From: JACGMN01 sp964522635
GTDB lineage: Archaea > Halobacteriota > Syntropharchaeia > Alkanophagales > Methanospirareceae
DNA length: 35,861 nucleotides
Assembly (NCBI GenBank): GCA_964522635.1
Contig: CAZFWT010000008.1
Location: forward strand, 1-35,861
Direction: 5' to 3'
This document shows positions 1 to 8,422 of the stretch, one piece after another (position 1 is the first letter of the stretch; each line of letters starts with the position of its first letter). The position numbers were made by a program, and so were the translations under genes. The notes under the pieces are model-generated. The model saw only the letters and a program-made list of their open reading frames with translations, had not been told where the DNA came from and searched no databases.

Positions 1-87
1 TATATTTGCGAGCAGTACACCTGTAAGGCGCCGATCACCGAGCTGGAAGAATTGAAGTGGGCCCTTGCGCAGCGTGAAAAAGCCTGA
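1..87 (+). CDS. 3' end of a YyaL-like thioredoxin-domain protein (partial)
   Basis: The first 87 bases read in frame 1 as the last 28 codons of a gene that begins before the window, ending in TGA. The tail contains Tyr-Ile-Cys-Glu-Gln-Tyr-x-Cys-x-Ala-Pro-Ile-Thr followed by a short acidic/Leu stretch. That pattern resembles the extreme C-terminus of YyaL/SSP411 proteins (DUF255 thioredoxin domain followed by an alpha/alpha-barrel), which commonly end with a Cys-x4-Cys-x-Ala-Pro-x-Thr motif. The identification rests on this short tail only. It is convergent with the amrS-like gene, leaving about 35 bases between the two stops. Confidence 0.55.
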   Translation, partial: YICEQYTCKAPITELEELKWALAQREKA

Positions 88-122
88 ACAAGCCCTATTC
101 CGCTCGCTGGCTGAGCAGAACC

Positions 123-1133
123 TCAAAACACCCCATCAATCTGCGTGCCGCAGTTCGGGCACTTCGCGTCCTCGGTGAGGTTGTTCTCCAGCACCTGGAA
201 CCCGTACCGCACGATCAGTAACGTGCCGCAGTTGTAGCAGTAGGTGTTCTCACCGCCCTCGCCGGGCACGTTGCCTTCATACACATACCGTAAGCCAACC
301 TCCAGCCCGATGTCACGAGCTTTACGGAGCGTAGAGATCGGTGTCCGGGGCAGATCCATGAGCTTGTAGGAGGGGTAGAACTGCGAGATGTGCCATGGTA
401 TGTCCACGCCCACGCCCTTGATGAACTCTGCGATGCCCCTGAACTCCTCTTCGGTATCGTTTAGAGTCGGGATCACGAGCGTCGTCACCTCGATCCAGAC
501 ACCGAGGCGCTTGTAGAGCTTGATCGCATCGAGCACGGGCTGGACATGCCCGCCGCAATTCGTGTGATACAGCTCCTCAGAGAGGCTCTTCAGGTCCACG
601 TTGATCGCGTCCAGATAGGGGGCGAGCGTTCGTATCGCCTCCTCTGTGGTGTAGCCATTGGAGACAAAGACGTTGCAAATTCCCGCCTGGTGCGCCAGTT
701 TGGCGATATCATAAGCGAACTCGAAGAAGATCGTGGGCTCGACGTAGGTATACGCGATGCTCTTGCAGTCGTACCGCTTCGCAATCTCGACGATCTCTTC
801 AGGCGTTTTCTCCTCGCCCATGATCCGTTTTTTGTCCCGCGGCATCTGCGAGATATCATAGTTCTGGCAGTTCTTGCAGTGGAAGTTGCAGCCGACCGTC
901 GCGAGCGAGTACGCAGTAGACCCGGGATAGAACTGGAAAAGCGGCTTCTTCTCGATCGGATCGATCGCCTCTGCCACCACCTTGCCGTACACGAGGCTGT
1001 AAAGAACCCCTTCCTGGTTCTCGCGCACGCCGCAAATACCCCGTCGCGATTCCTTTATCTTGCACTCATGGGGACAGAGATGACAGCGAACGGCGTCCTC
1101 CTCTAGCCGCTCATAGAACATCGCTTCTTTCAC
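123..1133 (-). CDS. amrS: AmmeMemoRadiSam system radical SAM enzyme
   Basis: This is a radical SAM protein of the AmrS (PflA-like) family. Its radical SAM motif is GCNFHCKNCQ (Cys-x3-Cys-x2-C) near residue 85 of the chosen product. It is preceded by a Cys-rich N-terminus (CHLCPHEC and a further Cys) and followed by a C-terminal zinc-ribbon-like pair (CYNCG and CPNCG). The open frame extends to 1172, but a GTG at 1133 has a clear GGTGAG ribosome site at 1141-1146, seven bases away, and gives the family-like start VKEAMFYERL. An ATG at 1121 is the other option. The family works with Memo (AmrB) and AMMECR1 (AmrA) in an uncharacterised radical modification system. Neither partner is in the window, so the substrate is unknown. 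The product is cytosolic, about 336 residues. Confidence 0.88.
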   Translation of the reverse strand: MKEAMFYERLEEDAVRCHLCPHECKIKESRRGICGVRENQEGVLYSLVYGKVVAEAIDPIEKKPLFQFYPGSTAYSLATVGCNFHCKNCQNYDISQMPRDKKRIMGEEKTPEEIVEIAKRYDCKSIAYTYVEPTIFFEFAYDIAKLAHQAGICNVFVSNGYTTEEAIRTLAPYLDAINVDLKSLSEELYHTNCGGHVQPVLDAIKLYKRLGVWIEVTTLVIPTLNDTEEEFRGIAEFIKGVGVDIPWHISQFYPSYKLMDLPRTPISTLRKARDIGLEVGLRYVYEGNVPGEGGENTYCYNCGTLLIVRYGFQVLENNLTEDAKCPNCGTQIDGVF

Positions 1134-1228
1134 GTGCTCACTCACCAAACCCCTGCATCGCTGCGGTGCCAATCACGAGAATGCCGCTGCACCGCACGTA
1201 TTTCCTTACCTACAAGAATAGTGATACC

Positions 1229-1240
1229 GTTTTATATAGC
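1229..1240 (-). promoter_or_regulatory. TATA box upstream of amrS
   Basis: Read on the minus strand this is CTATATAAAAC, a good archaeal TATA element. A start site about 25 bases downstream would fall near 1205, giving a leader of roughly 70 bases before the GTG start at 1133. The core is AT-rich on both strands, so some activity toward the other side cannot be excluded. Confidence 0.45.
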
Positions 1241-1249
1241 TCGTCTGTA

Positions 1250-1603
1250 CTAGTGGATCCACGCCTTCCGCTGCAACGCGTCGGCATCGCGGATATAACG
1301 GATCGCACAGTCTTTGCAGATCAGGTGTGAGAACCCGCCTGATTGCTTTTCGTACGCGACCTTCTTGTTGCCGCAGAGACTGCATGTCCTCCGCTTCGTC
1401 CGCGCGCTCTCTCGCGCCTCCGGCGTTAACTCCAGGATCGTGCTAATCACCCGATCGGCGATCGTGAGCGAAAACGGGAAGGTCGCGGCTTCTTCTCCCG
1501 GGACGGCTGTTCCAGATTCGCGCGGATGCTCGAGGACAACCGATGCTCGCGTCGACGCGCCCTCATACACCTGCAGGTCAGTCTGTAAACTTCGCGTGCT
1601 CAT
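1250..1603 (-). CDS. hypothetical protein with C-terminal zinc ribbon
   Basis: A 117-residue protein I do not recognise. The N-terminal half is polar with no clear fold signature. The C-terminal third carries two Cys pairs, CSLCGNKK and CKDC, about 20 residues apart. This is typical of a small treble-clef or zinc-ribbon nucleic-acid-binding domain. Its start codon overlaps the stop of the upstream PD-(D/E)XK nuclease gene by four bases (ATGA at 1600-1603), so the two are almost certainly translated from one message. The pairing suggests a nucleic-acid-binding partner for the nuclease, which is inference. No membrane segment or signal peptide is visible. Confidence 0.7.
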   Translation of the reverse strand: MSTRSLQTDLQVYEGASTRASVVLEHPRESGTAVPGEEAATFPFSLTIADRVISTILELTPEARESARTKRRTCSLCGNKKVAYEKQSGGFSHLICKDCAIRYIRDADALQRKAWIH

Positions 1604-2232
1604 ATCTCACCTTCACCTCCATATGCTGCATGCCAGGACTCACAGAGCTGTGAAAATGCTGCCCAGGCACTTTGATACGCTTCATCATCGTATGCTCTCC
1701 ATTCAAACCCACCGGTGGGTTTATCCAAGCGGACGATACCCATACCCTTTATCTTCTCCCTGGTTCGTTCCTCATAACCGGTCCGGTAAGCGGCAATCTG
1801 CAGTGAGTAATCCGGATAGACTGCCCGTGAGGTTTTGATGTCAATGACGTAGAGCTCGTCGTTCAAATACCCCACGAGGTCGACCGTTCCGCCGTAGCCC
1901 CTCTCGCTCCATATCATTCGTTCACTCTCCACCGGCTCAAATCCACTCGCCTCGAGCCAGCAGCGGAACGCGGAGAAGGACCGTGCGATCTCGTCTGAGT
2001 AGAACTGGTCAATGAGCCCGTTTTTCAGGTACCGCTCGATGATACGGTGCGTCCTTGAGCCGACGTCACAAGCATGTTGTGATATCTCCTGCCAGTTTGG
2101 TGTTCGGCTCTTCCACGATTCCACCTGCGGTTTCGGCACCGACCGCATAATGGTAGTCACACTGGGAAGGATACCGATCGGCGTACGATAGAAATGGCCG
2201 CCAGACCGTTCGATCAGTTGTATCTCATCCAT
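1600..2232 (-). CDS. PD-(D/E)XK (RecB/Cas4-like) nuclease family protein
   Basis: A 210-residue protein with the core motifs of the RecB-like PD-(D/E)XK nucleases. An early His (GSRTHRIIERYL) corresponds to the HxxxE element. The metal site is YGGTVDLVGYL followed by the strand and motif VIDIKTS, and then the helix motif YSLQIAAYRTGY (QxxxY). The N-terminal LPSVTTI and later W are typical of phage- and plasmid-type single-domain exonucleases of this family. There is no C-terminal cysteine trio, so it should lack the Cas4 iron-sulfur cluster. It probably acts on DNA ends, but the substrate is unknown. A GGTG ribosome site lies about eight bases before the ATG. It is coupled to the downstream zinc-ribbon gene by an ATGA overlap. 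No cas genes are near. Confidence 0.8.
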   Translation of the reverse strand: MDEIQLIERSGGHFYRTPIGILPSVTTIMRSVPKPQVESWKSRTPNWQEISQHACDVGSRTHRIIERYLKNGLIDQFYSDEIARSFSAFRCWLEASGFEPVESERMIWSERGYGGTVDLVGYLNDELYVIDIKTSRAVYPDYSLQIAAYRTGYEERTREKIKGMGIVRLDKPTGGFEWRAYDDEAYQSAWAAFSQLCESWHAAYGGEGEI

Positions 2233-2308
2233 CTATATTACACCGTCACCCTTTGCCCGGGCTCTGAGCATGCATTCGGACCGCACCGTGTATACATCGG
2301 AAGCAGTG

Positions 2309-2319
2309 CATATATAAAG
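2309..2319 (-). promoter_or_regulatory. TATA box for the nuclease/zinc-ribbon pair
   Basis: On the minus strand the sequence reads GCTTTATATATGC, a strong TATA element with an AAAG-type BRE just upstream. It lies in the 112-base gap between the DUF364 stop (2345) and the nuclease start (2232). This implies the nuclease pair has its own promoter. Confidence 0.45.
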
Positions 2320-2344
2320 CTTTCCCTTTCGCCGGGCCGCCTGG

Positions 2345-3118
2345 TTACGGTTTCGGGACTGCAAGGTAGACCTTCGTACCGTATGTGCTCAGTGCCCGTA
2401 TGCCACGGCCTTCGCTGATCGCGGAAAAAATCGCCTCGCGGTGCTCCTGCCGCCAGAGTGAGCCAGCAAGTTGAGTCACCTTCGTGTCGCGAAAGGCCTC
2501 GGGATACAGGGGCGTGCTCGTGCCCATAAGGATAACCTCTCGCGCGTTTGTTGCATGCTCCAGGATCGCATCAAGGGAACGATTCAGTGTTGTCGTGCCG
2601 GTGACCAGCAGGATATCGCACCGCGGCAGCAGTTCTCGCTGGCGCGATTCGGGGTAGACGTCGCCAAGCTGTTCCCTGCTGCGGTCGAAGATGATCAGCT
2701 CCTTCGCGGTTCGCGACTTCAGGAAATGCGCCATCGGCTCAATGTAGCCGACCATGCCGATTTGATCGTCCGGGTGGATCAGCTCAGAGAGCTTATCGCG
2801 GGAGCGCCGTTCGATCGCTGCAGGGTCAACAACACTGTTGAGAACGGCCACACCGAGTGACGTGAACAACGGATTGGGGAAGCCCTTGAAAGCCCATACG
2901 GCCATCTCTCTCGCTGCTATGCCGCGGAGTGGCGTGTCAGCCGGGATAACGGCACAGCCGGGCGGTAATTCATCTCGCAGCACGTAAGAGACCGCAAGGG
3001 AGCCATCGTCAAGCTCGACTGCCAACAACCCCAACCCGATCCTGACTTCACTGACTCGCTTCCCTTCCAGTGATGGTAACGCCTGCTGGTAAATCCGTTC
3101 AAGGAGCTGCATGGACAT
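2345..3118 (-). CDS. DUF364/DUF4213 domain protein (putative heavy-metal chelation family)
   Basis: A 257-residue cytosolic protein matching the DUF4213 plus DUF364 arrangement. The N-terminal alpha/beta part contains GLGLLAVEL and a conserved Leu/Ala-rich stretch ending in NSVV. The C-terminal Rossmann-like domain contains VGYIEPMA, IIFDRS, CDILLVTGTTTLN and VILMGTSTPLYPEAF, all hallmarks of DUF364. Structures of the family suggest ligand or metal chelation, but the reaction is unknown. Methanogens often carry several copies, some near metal or corrinoid genes. This copy stands alone, divergent from alba, with about 177 bases between the starts. Alternative start: the ATG two codons downstream. 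Confidence 0.8.
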   Translation of the reverse strand: MSMQLLERIYQQALPSLEGKRVSEVRIGLGLLAVELDDGSLAVSYVLRDELPPGCAVIPADTPLRGIAAREMAVWAFKGFPNPLFTSLGVAVLNSVVDPAAIERRSRDKLSELIHPDDQIGMVGYIEPMAHFLKSRTAKELIIFDRSREQLGDVYPESRQRELLPRCDILLVTGTTTLNRSLDAILEHATNAREVILMGTSTPLYPEAFRDTKVTQLAGSLWRQEHREAIFSAISEGRGIRALSTYGTKVYLAVPKP

Positions 3119-3249
3119 CGCTTTCAGTCAGATAGATCATTGGCCTTCTATGCTCATGAAGGTTGAGCGAGCCCGCTCCAGCCGAACGATTCGAGATCGG
3201 AGGCCGCGTCGAATTGGAAATCCAGCTGGCGGGAGCGTGGTATACTACC

Positions 3250-3290
3250 TTTAAATAGCCGCGGGCGTACATACTTACACAACTGGTGAG
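3250..3290 (+). promoter_or_regulatory. alba promoter and ribosome site
   Basis: TTTAAATA at 3250-3257 is a canonical archaeal TATA box about 40 bases before the alba ATG (3296). A GGTGAG ribosome site sits at 3285-3290, five bases before the start. The expected transcription start is near 3280. Confidence 0.6.
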
Positions 3291-3295
3291 TTAAC

Positions 3296-3574
3296 ATGGC
3301 AGAAGACAACGTGATCTATATCGGGAATAAGTCGGTAATGAGTTATGTCCTGGCAGTGGTGACGCAGGTCAATAGCGGGTCGGACGAGATAGTGATCAAG
3401 GCAAGAGGACGAGCGATTTCACGGGCGGTGGATACAGCAGAAGTTGTGCGAACGAAGTTCATGCCAGGTCTCGAGTTGAAGGACATCAAGATCGGTACCG
3501 AGCAGCTCACGGGAGACCAGGGAGAAAAAGCGAACGTCTCGTCGATCGAGATAACCTTAAAAGCAAAAGCGTAA
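3296..3574 (+). CDS. albA: DNA/RNA-binding protein Alba
   Basis: A 92-residue Alba (Sac10b) chromatin protein. It opens with VIYIGNKSVMSYVLAVV, the family's first strand and loop with the DNA-contacting Lys, followed by VIKARGRAISRAVDTAEVV and the C-terminal strand ending in ITLKAKA. Alba dimers coat DNA and RNA and are regulated by acetylation of the N-terminal loop Lys in some archaea. Length and motifs are full and normal. It has its own TATA box and a GGTGAG ribosome site. Followed by a 235-base gap before hypD. Confidence 0.96.
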   Translation: MAEDNVIYIGNKSVMSYVLAVVTQVNSGSDEIVIKARGRAISRAVDTAEVVRTKFMPGLELKDIKIGTEQLTGDQGEKANVSSIEITLKAKA

Positions 3575-3809
3575 ATTGGGGCTTCCTCACCGGAACGAAA
3601 ATTCACCAACGCAACGGTACCAAACCCCCATTTTTGCTCCTTGATTTTGATCATGATAGTGGTACCTACATGACCTCATTTTTCACGTTGTGTACTCCTG
3701 CGTCTCCCCGCGTTATGCTGCCGTTCATGCTCTGCGAGGCAGGGCAGCCTAAAACGGAAAAAATAACAGCTATAAGGAAGGTAAGAAAGAGTACTGAGAA
3801 GACGAATCA

Positions 3810-4892
3810 ATGTTCACCTATCGAGACGAGCGGTTGGCGCGAGAGCTACTAGCTAAGCTGAAGGCCCTCGAGCTCAATCTGCGGCTGATGCACGTCTGCG
3901 GTACGCATCAAGATACCCTGGTGCGATTCGGCCTGGATTCACTGCTGCGTGAGGCGGGAATAGAGATACGCGCGGGTCCCGGCTGCCCGGTATGTGTGAC
4001 GACGGCGCGCGAGATCGAGGAGGCCATCGCGCTCGCCCGCGCGGGCAACGTGATCGCGACCTTTGGCGATATGTTCCGGGTGCCAGGCGAGGAGCAATCC
4101 TTAGCGGACGTTAAGGCTGAAGGCCACGACGTTCGAATGGTCTACAGCATAACCGACTGTATCGCACTTGCGAAGCGAACCGATAAGGACGTCATCTTCT
4201 TCTCCATCGGATTTGAGACGACCGCACCCACGCCTGCCTCGGTCATTCTGAGCAAGCCGCCGGAGAATTTCTCTATTCTCTCCGCGCACCGGCTCATTCC
4301 ACCGGCGATGGAGGCGCTGCTGCAGATGGGTGAGCTGCGCATTGATGGCTTTATCGATCCCGGACACGTCTCCGCGATCATTGGCGCCACACCCTATGAG
4401 TTCATATCGAGCAGGTACAACATTCCGCAGGTGATTGCCGGGTTTGAGCCGCTCGATCTGCTCGTGGCCACGTACATGCTTGCCATGCAGAAACAGCGGG
4501 GCGAGGCGAAGGTCGAGAACGAGTATGCCCGTGTGGTGAAGCGCGAGGGCAATGAGAAGGCAAAGCAAATACTGGCGACGGTCTTTGAGCCCTGCGACGT
4601 CGGCTGGCGCGGCTTCCCCCTTATACCCGGTAGCGGGCTCACCCTGCGTGCCGAATTCACGCAGTACGATGCACGGAAGCGGTATGAAGACGAATTACAC
4701 TCGTTGAGCAGCGAGTATCAGGAGCCGGAAGGCTGCCGCTGCGGTGAGATCCTGCGGGGCATAGTGGAGCCCGACGAATGCCCCTTGTTCGGCACGGCAT
4801 GCACCCCAAAGCATCCGATTGGGCCCTGCATGGTCTCGCATGAGGGGAGCTGTAATATATTCTTCCGCTACGGTAGGCCACCCGATGCCTGA
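3810..4892 (+). CDS. hypD: hydrogenase maturation factor HypD
   Basis: A 360-residue HypD, the [4Fe-4S] scaffold that with HypC carries the Fe(CN)2CO unit for [NiFe]-hydrogenase assembly. Diagnostic motifs are MHVCGTHQ (Cys30, putative Fe ligand), GPGCPVCVT, GFETTAPTPA, IDGFIDPGHVS and the C-terminal cluster ligands in GCRCGEIL, ECPLFGTAC and IGPCMVSHEGSC. All expected Cys residues appear present and the length is normal. No hypABCEF or hydrogenase subunit gene lies in the window, so it is an orphan here. No obvious Shine-Dalgarno site precedes the ATG. The start is chosen because the N-terminus aligns with the family pattern. Confidence 0.95.
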   Translation: MFTYRDERLARELLAKLKALELNLRLMHVCGTHQDTLVRFGLDSLLREAGIEIRAGPGCPVCVTTAREIEEAIALARAGNVIATFGDMFRVPGEEQSLADVKAEGHDVRMVYSITDCIALAKRTDKDVIFFSIGFETTAPTPASVILSKPPENFSILSAHRLIPPAMEALLQMGELRIDGFIDPGHVSAIIGATPYEFISSRYNIPQVIAGFEPLDLLVATYMLAMQKQRGEAKVENEYARVVKREGNEKAKQILATVFEPCDVGWRGFPLIPGSGLTLRAEFTQYDARKRYEDELHSLSSEYQEPEGCRCGEILRGIVEPDECPLFGTACTPKHPIGPCMVSHEGSCNIFFRYGRPPDA

Positions 4893-4939
4893 GAGGGAGA
4901 AACAGTAACGGTGCGATCTCCGCGAAGCAGCACAGCCTA

Positions 4940-4947
4940 TTTTATAA
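4940..4947 (+). promoter_or_regulatory. TATA box of marC-like gene
   Basis: TTTTATAA lies about 28 bases before the ATG at 4973 and no ribosome site is visible, which predicts a leaderless or nearly leaderless transcript. Confidence 0.55.
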
Positions 4948-4972
4948 CCACCCGGTCGCTTATCTTCACACC

Positions 4973-5623
4973 ATGGAGCTTGCGTACGCCGTCTCGGTCT
5001 TTGTAGCGATCTTCGCCATTGCGAATCCCATCGGGATCATCCCCTTCTTCACAGCGATAACGCGTGATTACTCACTGGATGAGCAGCGACAGGTAGCGAC
5101 GAAGGCCGTCGCGGTGGCCACGGGCACGCTGATCATTTTCGCGCTCGTCGGACGGTACATATTCCTCTTCTTCAGCATAACGATTCCCGCGTTTCGGATC
5201 GCGGGCGGCATACTCCTGTTCAGCGTGGCGTTTACAATGCTCTTCGGCGCGATGCCGGGCACGAAGACCACAGAGGCTGAGAAACGGGAATCGATAGAAC
5301 GAGATGACGTGGGGATAACACCCATGGGCATCCCCATGATCGCGGGGCCAGGAACCATCTCGACCGTGATGCTCTTCATCTCACGGGGCGATCTCGGGGT
5401 TACGCTGGTAGTGCTGGGGTCAGTGTTGATCATCATGGGCCTCACCTACATTTGCCTCACGAACGCGGACAGGATCTTCGCTCGTATGGGCAAGGTGGGC
5501 GCACTGGCGATCTCCCGTATCATGGGCTTGATCCTGGCCACGGTGGCCATTCAATTCCTCATTAACGGCGCGCATGAGATCGCGCTGGAGTGGTTGACCG
5601 AGCTGCAGGCGGGTGTGCTGTGA
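4973..5623 (+). CDS. MarC family (UPF0056) integral membrane protein
   Basis: A 216-residue protein with about six hydrophobic helices and the MarC signature ANPIGIIPFF near the N-terminus. It also has PMGIPMIAGPGTISTVM in the middle, the conserved PxxxPxxxGPG motif, and a final helix ending NGAHEIALEWL. MarC proteins are widespread inner-membrane proteins of unknown transport role; the old link to multiple antibiotic resistance was not upheld. Here it is a single gene after hypD with its own promoter, convergent with rtcA. Confidence 0.9.
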   Translation: MELAYAVSVFVAIFAIANPIGIIPFFTAITRDYSLDEQRQVATKAVAVATGTLIIFALVGRYIFLFFSITIPAFRIAGGILLFSVAFTMLFGAMPGTKTTEAEKRESIERDDVGITPMGIPMIAGPGTISTVMLFISRGDLGVTLVVLGSVLIIMGLTYICLTNADRIFARMGKVGALAISRIMGLILATVAIQFLINGAHEIALEWLTELQAGVL

Positions 5624-5715
5624 GTCTTTACTTAAGGACCACAAACTCTGCGATGCTTGACAGGGAATAACGAGAAACGTAAAAAACCGCCTATAATCTA
5701 ATCTTCTAAAACGAA

Positions 5716-6741
5716 CTACAGCTTCCTGATCACAAAAACCGCTCCTTCCTTTGTTATTTCTTCCTCGATTTCAAACGCAACGTCCAGAAACTGCAGTGTG
5801 ATGTATACATTCGTCTCGAGATGCTTCGTCATTGTCCTTACCCGTAGTTCAGAAGGCCCGTCGGCAAGTGCAGTATACGGAACGAGCTGATCCGCCAGGT
5901 GCACGTCAACCGTTGCATTCGATTGTAATTCGGTAATAAGATTTCGAGCCGCTTCTTCACCCACCACCTCCGCCCGCTTACCGCGTTCGCCCAGTGCGCT
6001 CCCGCTCTTGTACCCGCACCAGAGCGTGATCCCGCAGCCCGTCGTCCACGTGCTTTTTTCGACGATCTCCGTTTTAATAGCTGAATGGTAGCCGTCCGCT
6101 CGCAATAGCCGGCTAGCTGCGTTCGCCTGCCGTTCGGCCACGTGCGCGGGCAGCCCGCATGAATGTGAGATGCCCCTTATTACGTCATCAGGTTCAGGTT
6201 CCTGCAGCACAAACCCCTTCAACTGCTTCATCGGTGGTACGGTAACGTCCACCACGCCGCCGCCCTTGGGATAGTACCCTCGCTGCCGCACATCGAGGTG
6301 CACCGCACAGCCCATCTCCTTCAGCGCGGGAAGGAAGACCTGCGTGTAAAAATCAATCGGGGGTGACCATGCCACGTCGGTGCCGCCCGTAATCCGCACC
6401 TGAGTAGCGCGGTCTGCGCAGAGCGCAACGGGAATGAGGCATTGTAACAGTAACGTAATGCTGCCGGCCGTGCCGATATCAATCGTGCCCTCAAAACCCG
6501 TGAGCGGGCCTGGTGCGAAGCTCAAGCGCGTGGACCGCAGCGCTAACCCTTCGGTCTGGCCGCCTGCCAAGCGCTCAACGGCCTTCACCGCATGCAGGTG
6601 CTGTGCCGACAATCCCGGCTTCGGGCGGTTCGCACGGATATTCGTTATCTCGACCTCTGTGCCGGTAATAGCCGCTAACGCGATAGCGGTACGAATGATC
6701 TGCCCGCCACCTTCGCCCACAGAGCCATCGATATGGAGCAT
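5716..6741 (-). CDS. rtcA: RNA 3'-terminal phosphate cyclase
   Basis: A 341-residue RtcA, which uses ATP to convert RNA 3'-phosphate ends to 2',3'-cyclic phosphates. The N-terminus MLHIDGSVGEGGGQIIRTA is the family signature. Further motifs are NIRANRPKPGLSAQHL, DIGTAGSITLLLQ and YYPKGGGVV. The nucleotidylated His is expected in VHLADQLVPY (about residue 281). The frame stays open to a TTG at 6771, but the ATG at 6741 gives the canonical N-terminus. It lies 43 bases downstream of map, on the same strand, and may be cotranscribed with it. Confidence 0.95.
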   Translation of the reverse strand: MLHIDGSVGEGGGQIIRTAIALAAITGTEVEITNIRANRPKPGLSAQHLHAVKAVERLAGGQTEGLALRSTRLSFAPGPLTGFEGTIDIGTAGSITLLLQCLIPVALCADRATQVRITGGTDVAWSPPIDFYTQVFLPALKEMGCAVHLDVRQRGYYPKGGGVVDVTVPPMKQLKGFVLQEPEPDDVIRGISHSCGLPAHVAERQANAASRLLRADGYHSAIKTEIVEKSTWTTGCGITLWCGYKSGSALGERGKRAEVVGEEAARNLITELQSNATVDVHLADQLVPYTALADGPSELRVRTMTKHLETNVYITLQFLDVAFEIEEEITKEGAVFVIRKL

Positions 6742-6784
6742 GCTTTTTTCTTGCTTGCTGTGCCGTATCAAAATGGAGCGGTCG

Positions 6785-7672
6785 TTATTTCGTCGTCACC
6801 TCGCACCCGTCCTTCGTCACGATGATGGTATGCTCGGCCTGCGAGACCATGCCGCCGCCCTCCTCACGCAGCACCGGATACTCACGTAACGTGCCCGCGG
6901 TACTCAATGTCCGCAATGCCAGATCGAGCCGCTCACGCGGCAGCCACCGCTTCGCAAACGGCAACCCGTGATACTGCTCTAAGGTTTTCAGCAGTTGCTT
7001 CGCCTCGCGCACGCGGACCGGTCGTGCCCGTATCAGGCCATAGATCTCCAGTAGGCCGCCTTCCGTCACCTTACCCACACCGTCGGTCGCGAAGGGCTCG
7101 ATCGCCACGACATCGTTCTCCTTCAGCACGGGCCCGTGCTCAGACCGCGTGTTAGGGATCGTAGGACGAACGTGCGCATCATACTGTGCGAGCCCGTGCC
7201 CTGAGAGGTTGACCACCGGTCGGTACCCGTGTTCCCGGATAGCGTTCTCAATGACCTCGCCGACCTCGCCCGTGCTCACGCCGTCATGGATGATCCTGAT
7301 AGCCGCCGCCAATGCAGTCTCAGCTGCTTCCACCAGATCGCCGTGCTCACCGCTCAGATCCACGGTCACCGCGCTATCCGCAATGTACCCGTCCACATGC
7401 ACCCCGATATCGAGCTTCACGAGATCCGCACCGAAGACCGTCCTGTCATCGATCGCGGGCGTTGCATGCGCCGCCTCCTCGTTCCGCGAGATGTTACAGG
7501 GGAATGCGGGCTCACCGCCCTTCTCTCGCGTCAGCTCCTCCACGAGCTCCGCAACCTCCAGCAGTAACGCGCCCTCCTTCACCCGTGATAAAGCCGCTGC
7601 TTTGACCTCTGCGAGAATCTTCCCCGCTGCTCTATATTTCCCTAATACCGTTTCTATCTCCTCTTCGCCCAT
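6785..7672 (-). CDS. map: type II methionine aminopeptidase
   Basis: A 295-residue archaeal methionine aminopeptidase that removes initiator Met from nascent proteins. The five metal ligands are visible: Asp88 and Asp99 (VKLDIGVHVDGYIADSA), His159 (NLSGHGLAQYDAH), Glu192 (VVAIEPFATDG) and Glu280 (AEHTIIV). The insertion between His159 and the C-terminus is typical of type II enzymes. Length is normal. The start has a G-rich ribosome region (a run of seven G followed by AGACC) about ten bases upstream. A 78-base gap separates it from the upstream unknown gene on the same strand. Confidence 0.96.
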   Translation of the reverse strand: MGEEEIETVLGKYRAAGKILAEVKAAALSRVKEGALLLEVAELVEELTREKGGEPAFPCNISRNEEAAHATPAIDDRTVFGADLVKLDIGVHVDGYIADSAVTVDLSGEHGDLVEAAETALAAAIRIIHDGVSTGEVGEVIENAIREHGYRPVVNLSGHGLAQYDAHVRPTIPNTRSEHGPVLKENDVVAIEPFATDGVGKVTEGGLLEIYGLIRARPVRVREAKQLLKTLEQYHGLPFAKRWLPRERLDLALRTLSTAGTLREYPVLREEGGGMVSQAEHTIIVTKDGCEVTTK

Positions 7673-7750
7673 ATTCGGTCTCCCCCCCTTTCTCTCCTAT
7701 TATGAATACGCAACTCACTCATCGTTGTGATCGTGAATGAGCGAGCAGCC

Positions 7751-8422
7751 TCATGCCTCCGCCAGCTTCTTCCGCACCTCCGCTTCAACATCAAGATTCT
7801 CAAAGATCGCCAGTCGCTGCACATACCAGGCACAGGGTACGTCCTTCCGCTTCAACTCCGATTCCACAAGCTTTATTCTGACCGTCGTGAGCTTGGACGT
7901 CTCCTCCTCAGCAGCCGCCTCCTCCTCTTGTGCGCCCGTCACCCAGAGATCAAAGCCCTCATAGCGTTTCGAGGCGATAAGGAGCATGAAATAATGCTTA
8001 TAATTATGCAGCTCCCACTCCTCTACGGTGATGCCCAACCGCACGAAATTCGCGGGATGATGCAACTGCAACTCTGCCGGCGTCACCACTGGCTTGTACG
8101 CGATCTTTGTTCTGAGTACCCCGCCCGTATCGTGCGCCGTTACCTCATACCGTTTCGGCATGCCGTCATACATGACATGTGCCGCATAATACGGCTCGTT
8201 CGTAGCCGAGCCTCTGAAGTTCGTGACCACGTCGAACGGTATGGTCTCTCGCGAGATGAGTCCCGTGTCGGTAAGCAGCCGGTGCAGCGCGTCAGGACTT
8301 TCTGAGACACGAAGCTCCAGTTCCACACCGATCGTATAGAGCGGATTCAGCAGCGAGCCGAAGTTCGAGTGTTCCGTCACGCGAACGCTCCAGTCGTGCA
8401 CCCTGCACTTCAGCTCATGCAT
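7751..8422 (-). CDS. conserved hypothetical protein coupled to hel308
   Basis: A 223-residue soluble protein that I do not recognise. It is mixed alpha/beta in appearance with no Cys cluster and no membrane segment. A strongly acidic linker (about residues 166-175, mostly Glu/Ala) separates the main body from a charged C-terminal helix ending in EAEVRKKLAEA. The start overlaps the 3' end of the helicase gene by 13 bases, with a GGAG-type ribosome site inside the helicase gene, so translation is probably coupled. The arrangement suggests a functional link to the helicase or a general housekeeping role; this is inference. Confidence 0.65.
   Translation of the reverse strand: MHELKCRVHDWSVRVTEHSNFGSLLNPLYTIGVELELRVSESPDALHRLLTDTGLISRETIPFDVVTNFRGSATNEPYYAAHVMYDGMPKRYEVTAHDTGGVLRTKIAYKPVVTPAELQLHHPANFVRLGITVEEWELHNYKHYFMLLIASKRYEGFDLWVTGAQEEEAAAEEETSKLTTVRIKLVESELKRKDVPCAWYVQRLAIFENLDVEAEVRKKLAEA

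Noticed and set aside
1600..2232. Cas4 and a CRISPR locus
   Set aside because: The nuclease lacks the C-terminal Cys cluster of Cas4, no other cas gene is present, and no regularly spaced repeats were seen anywhere in the window.
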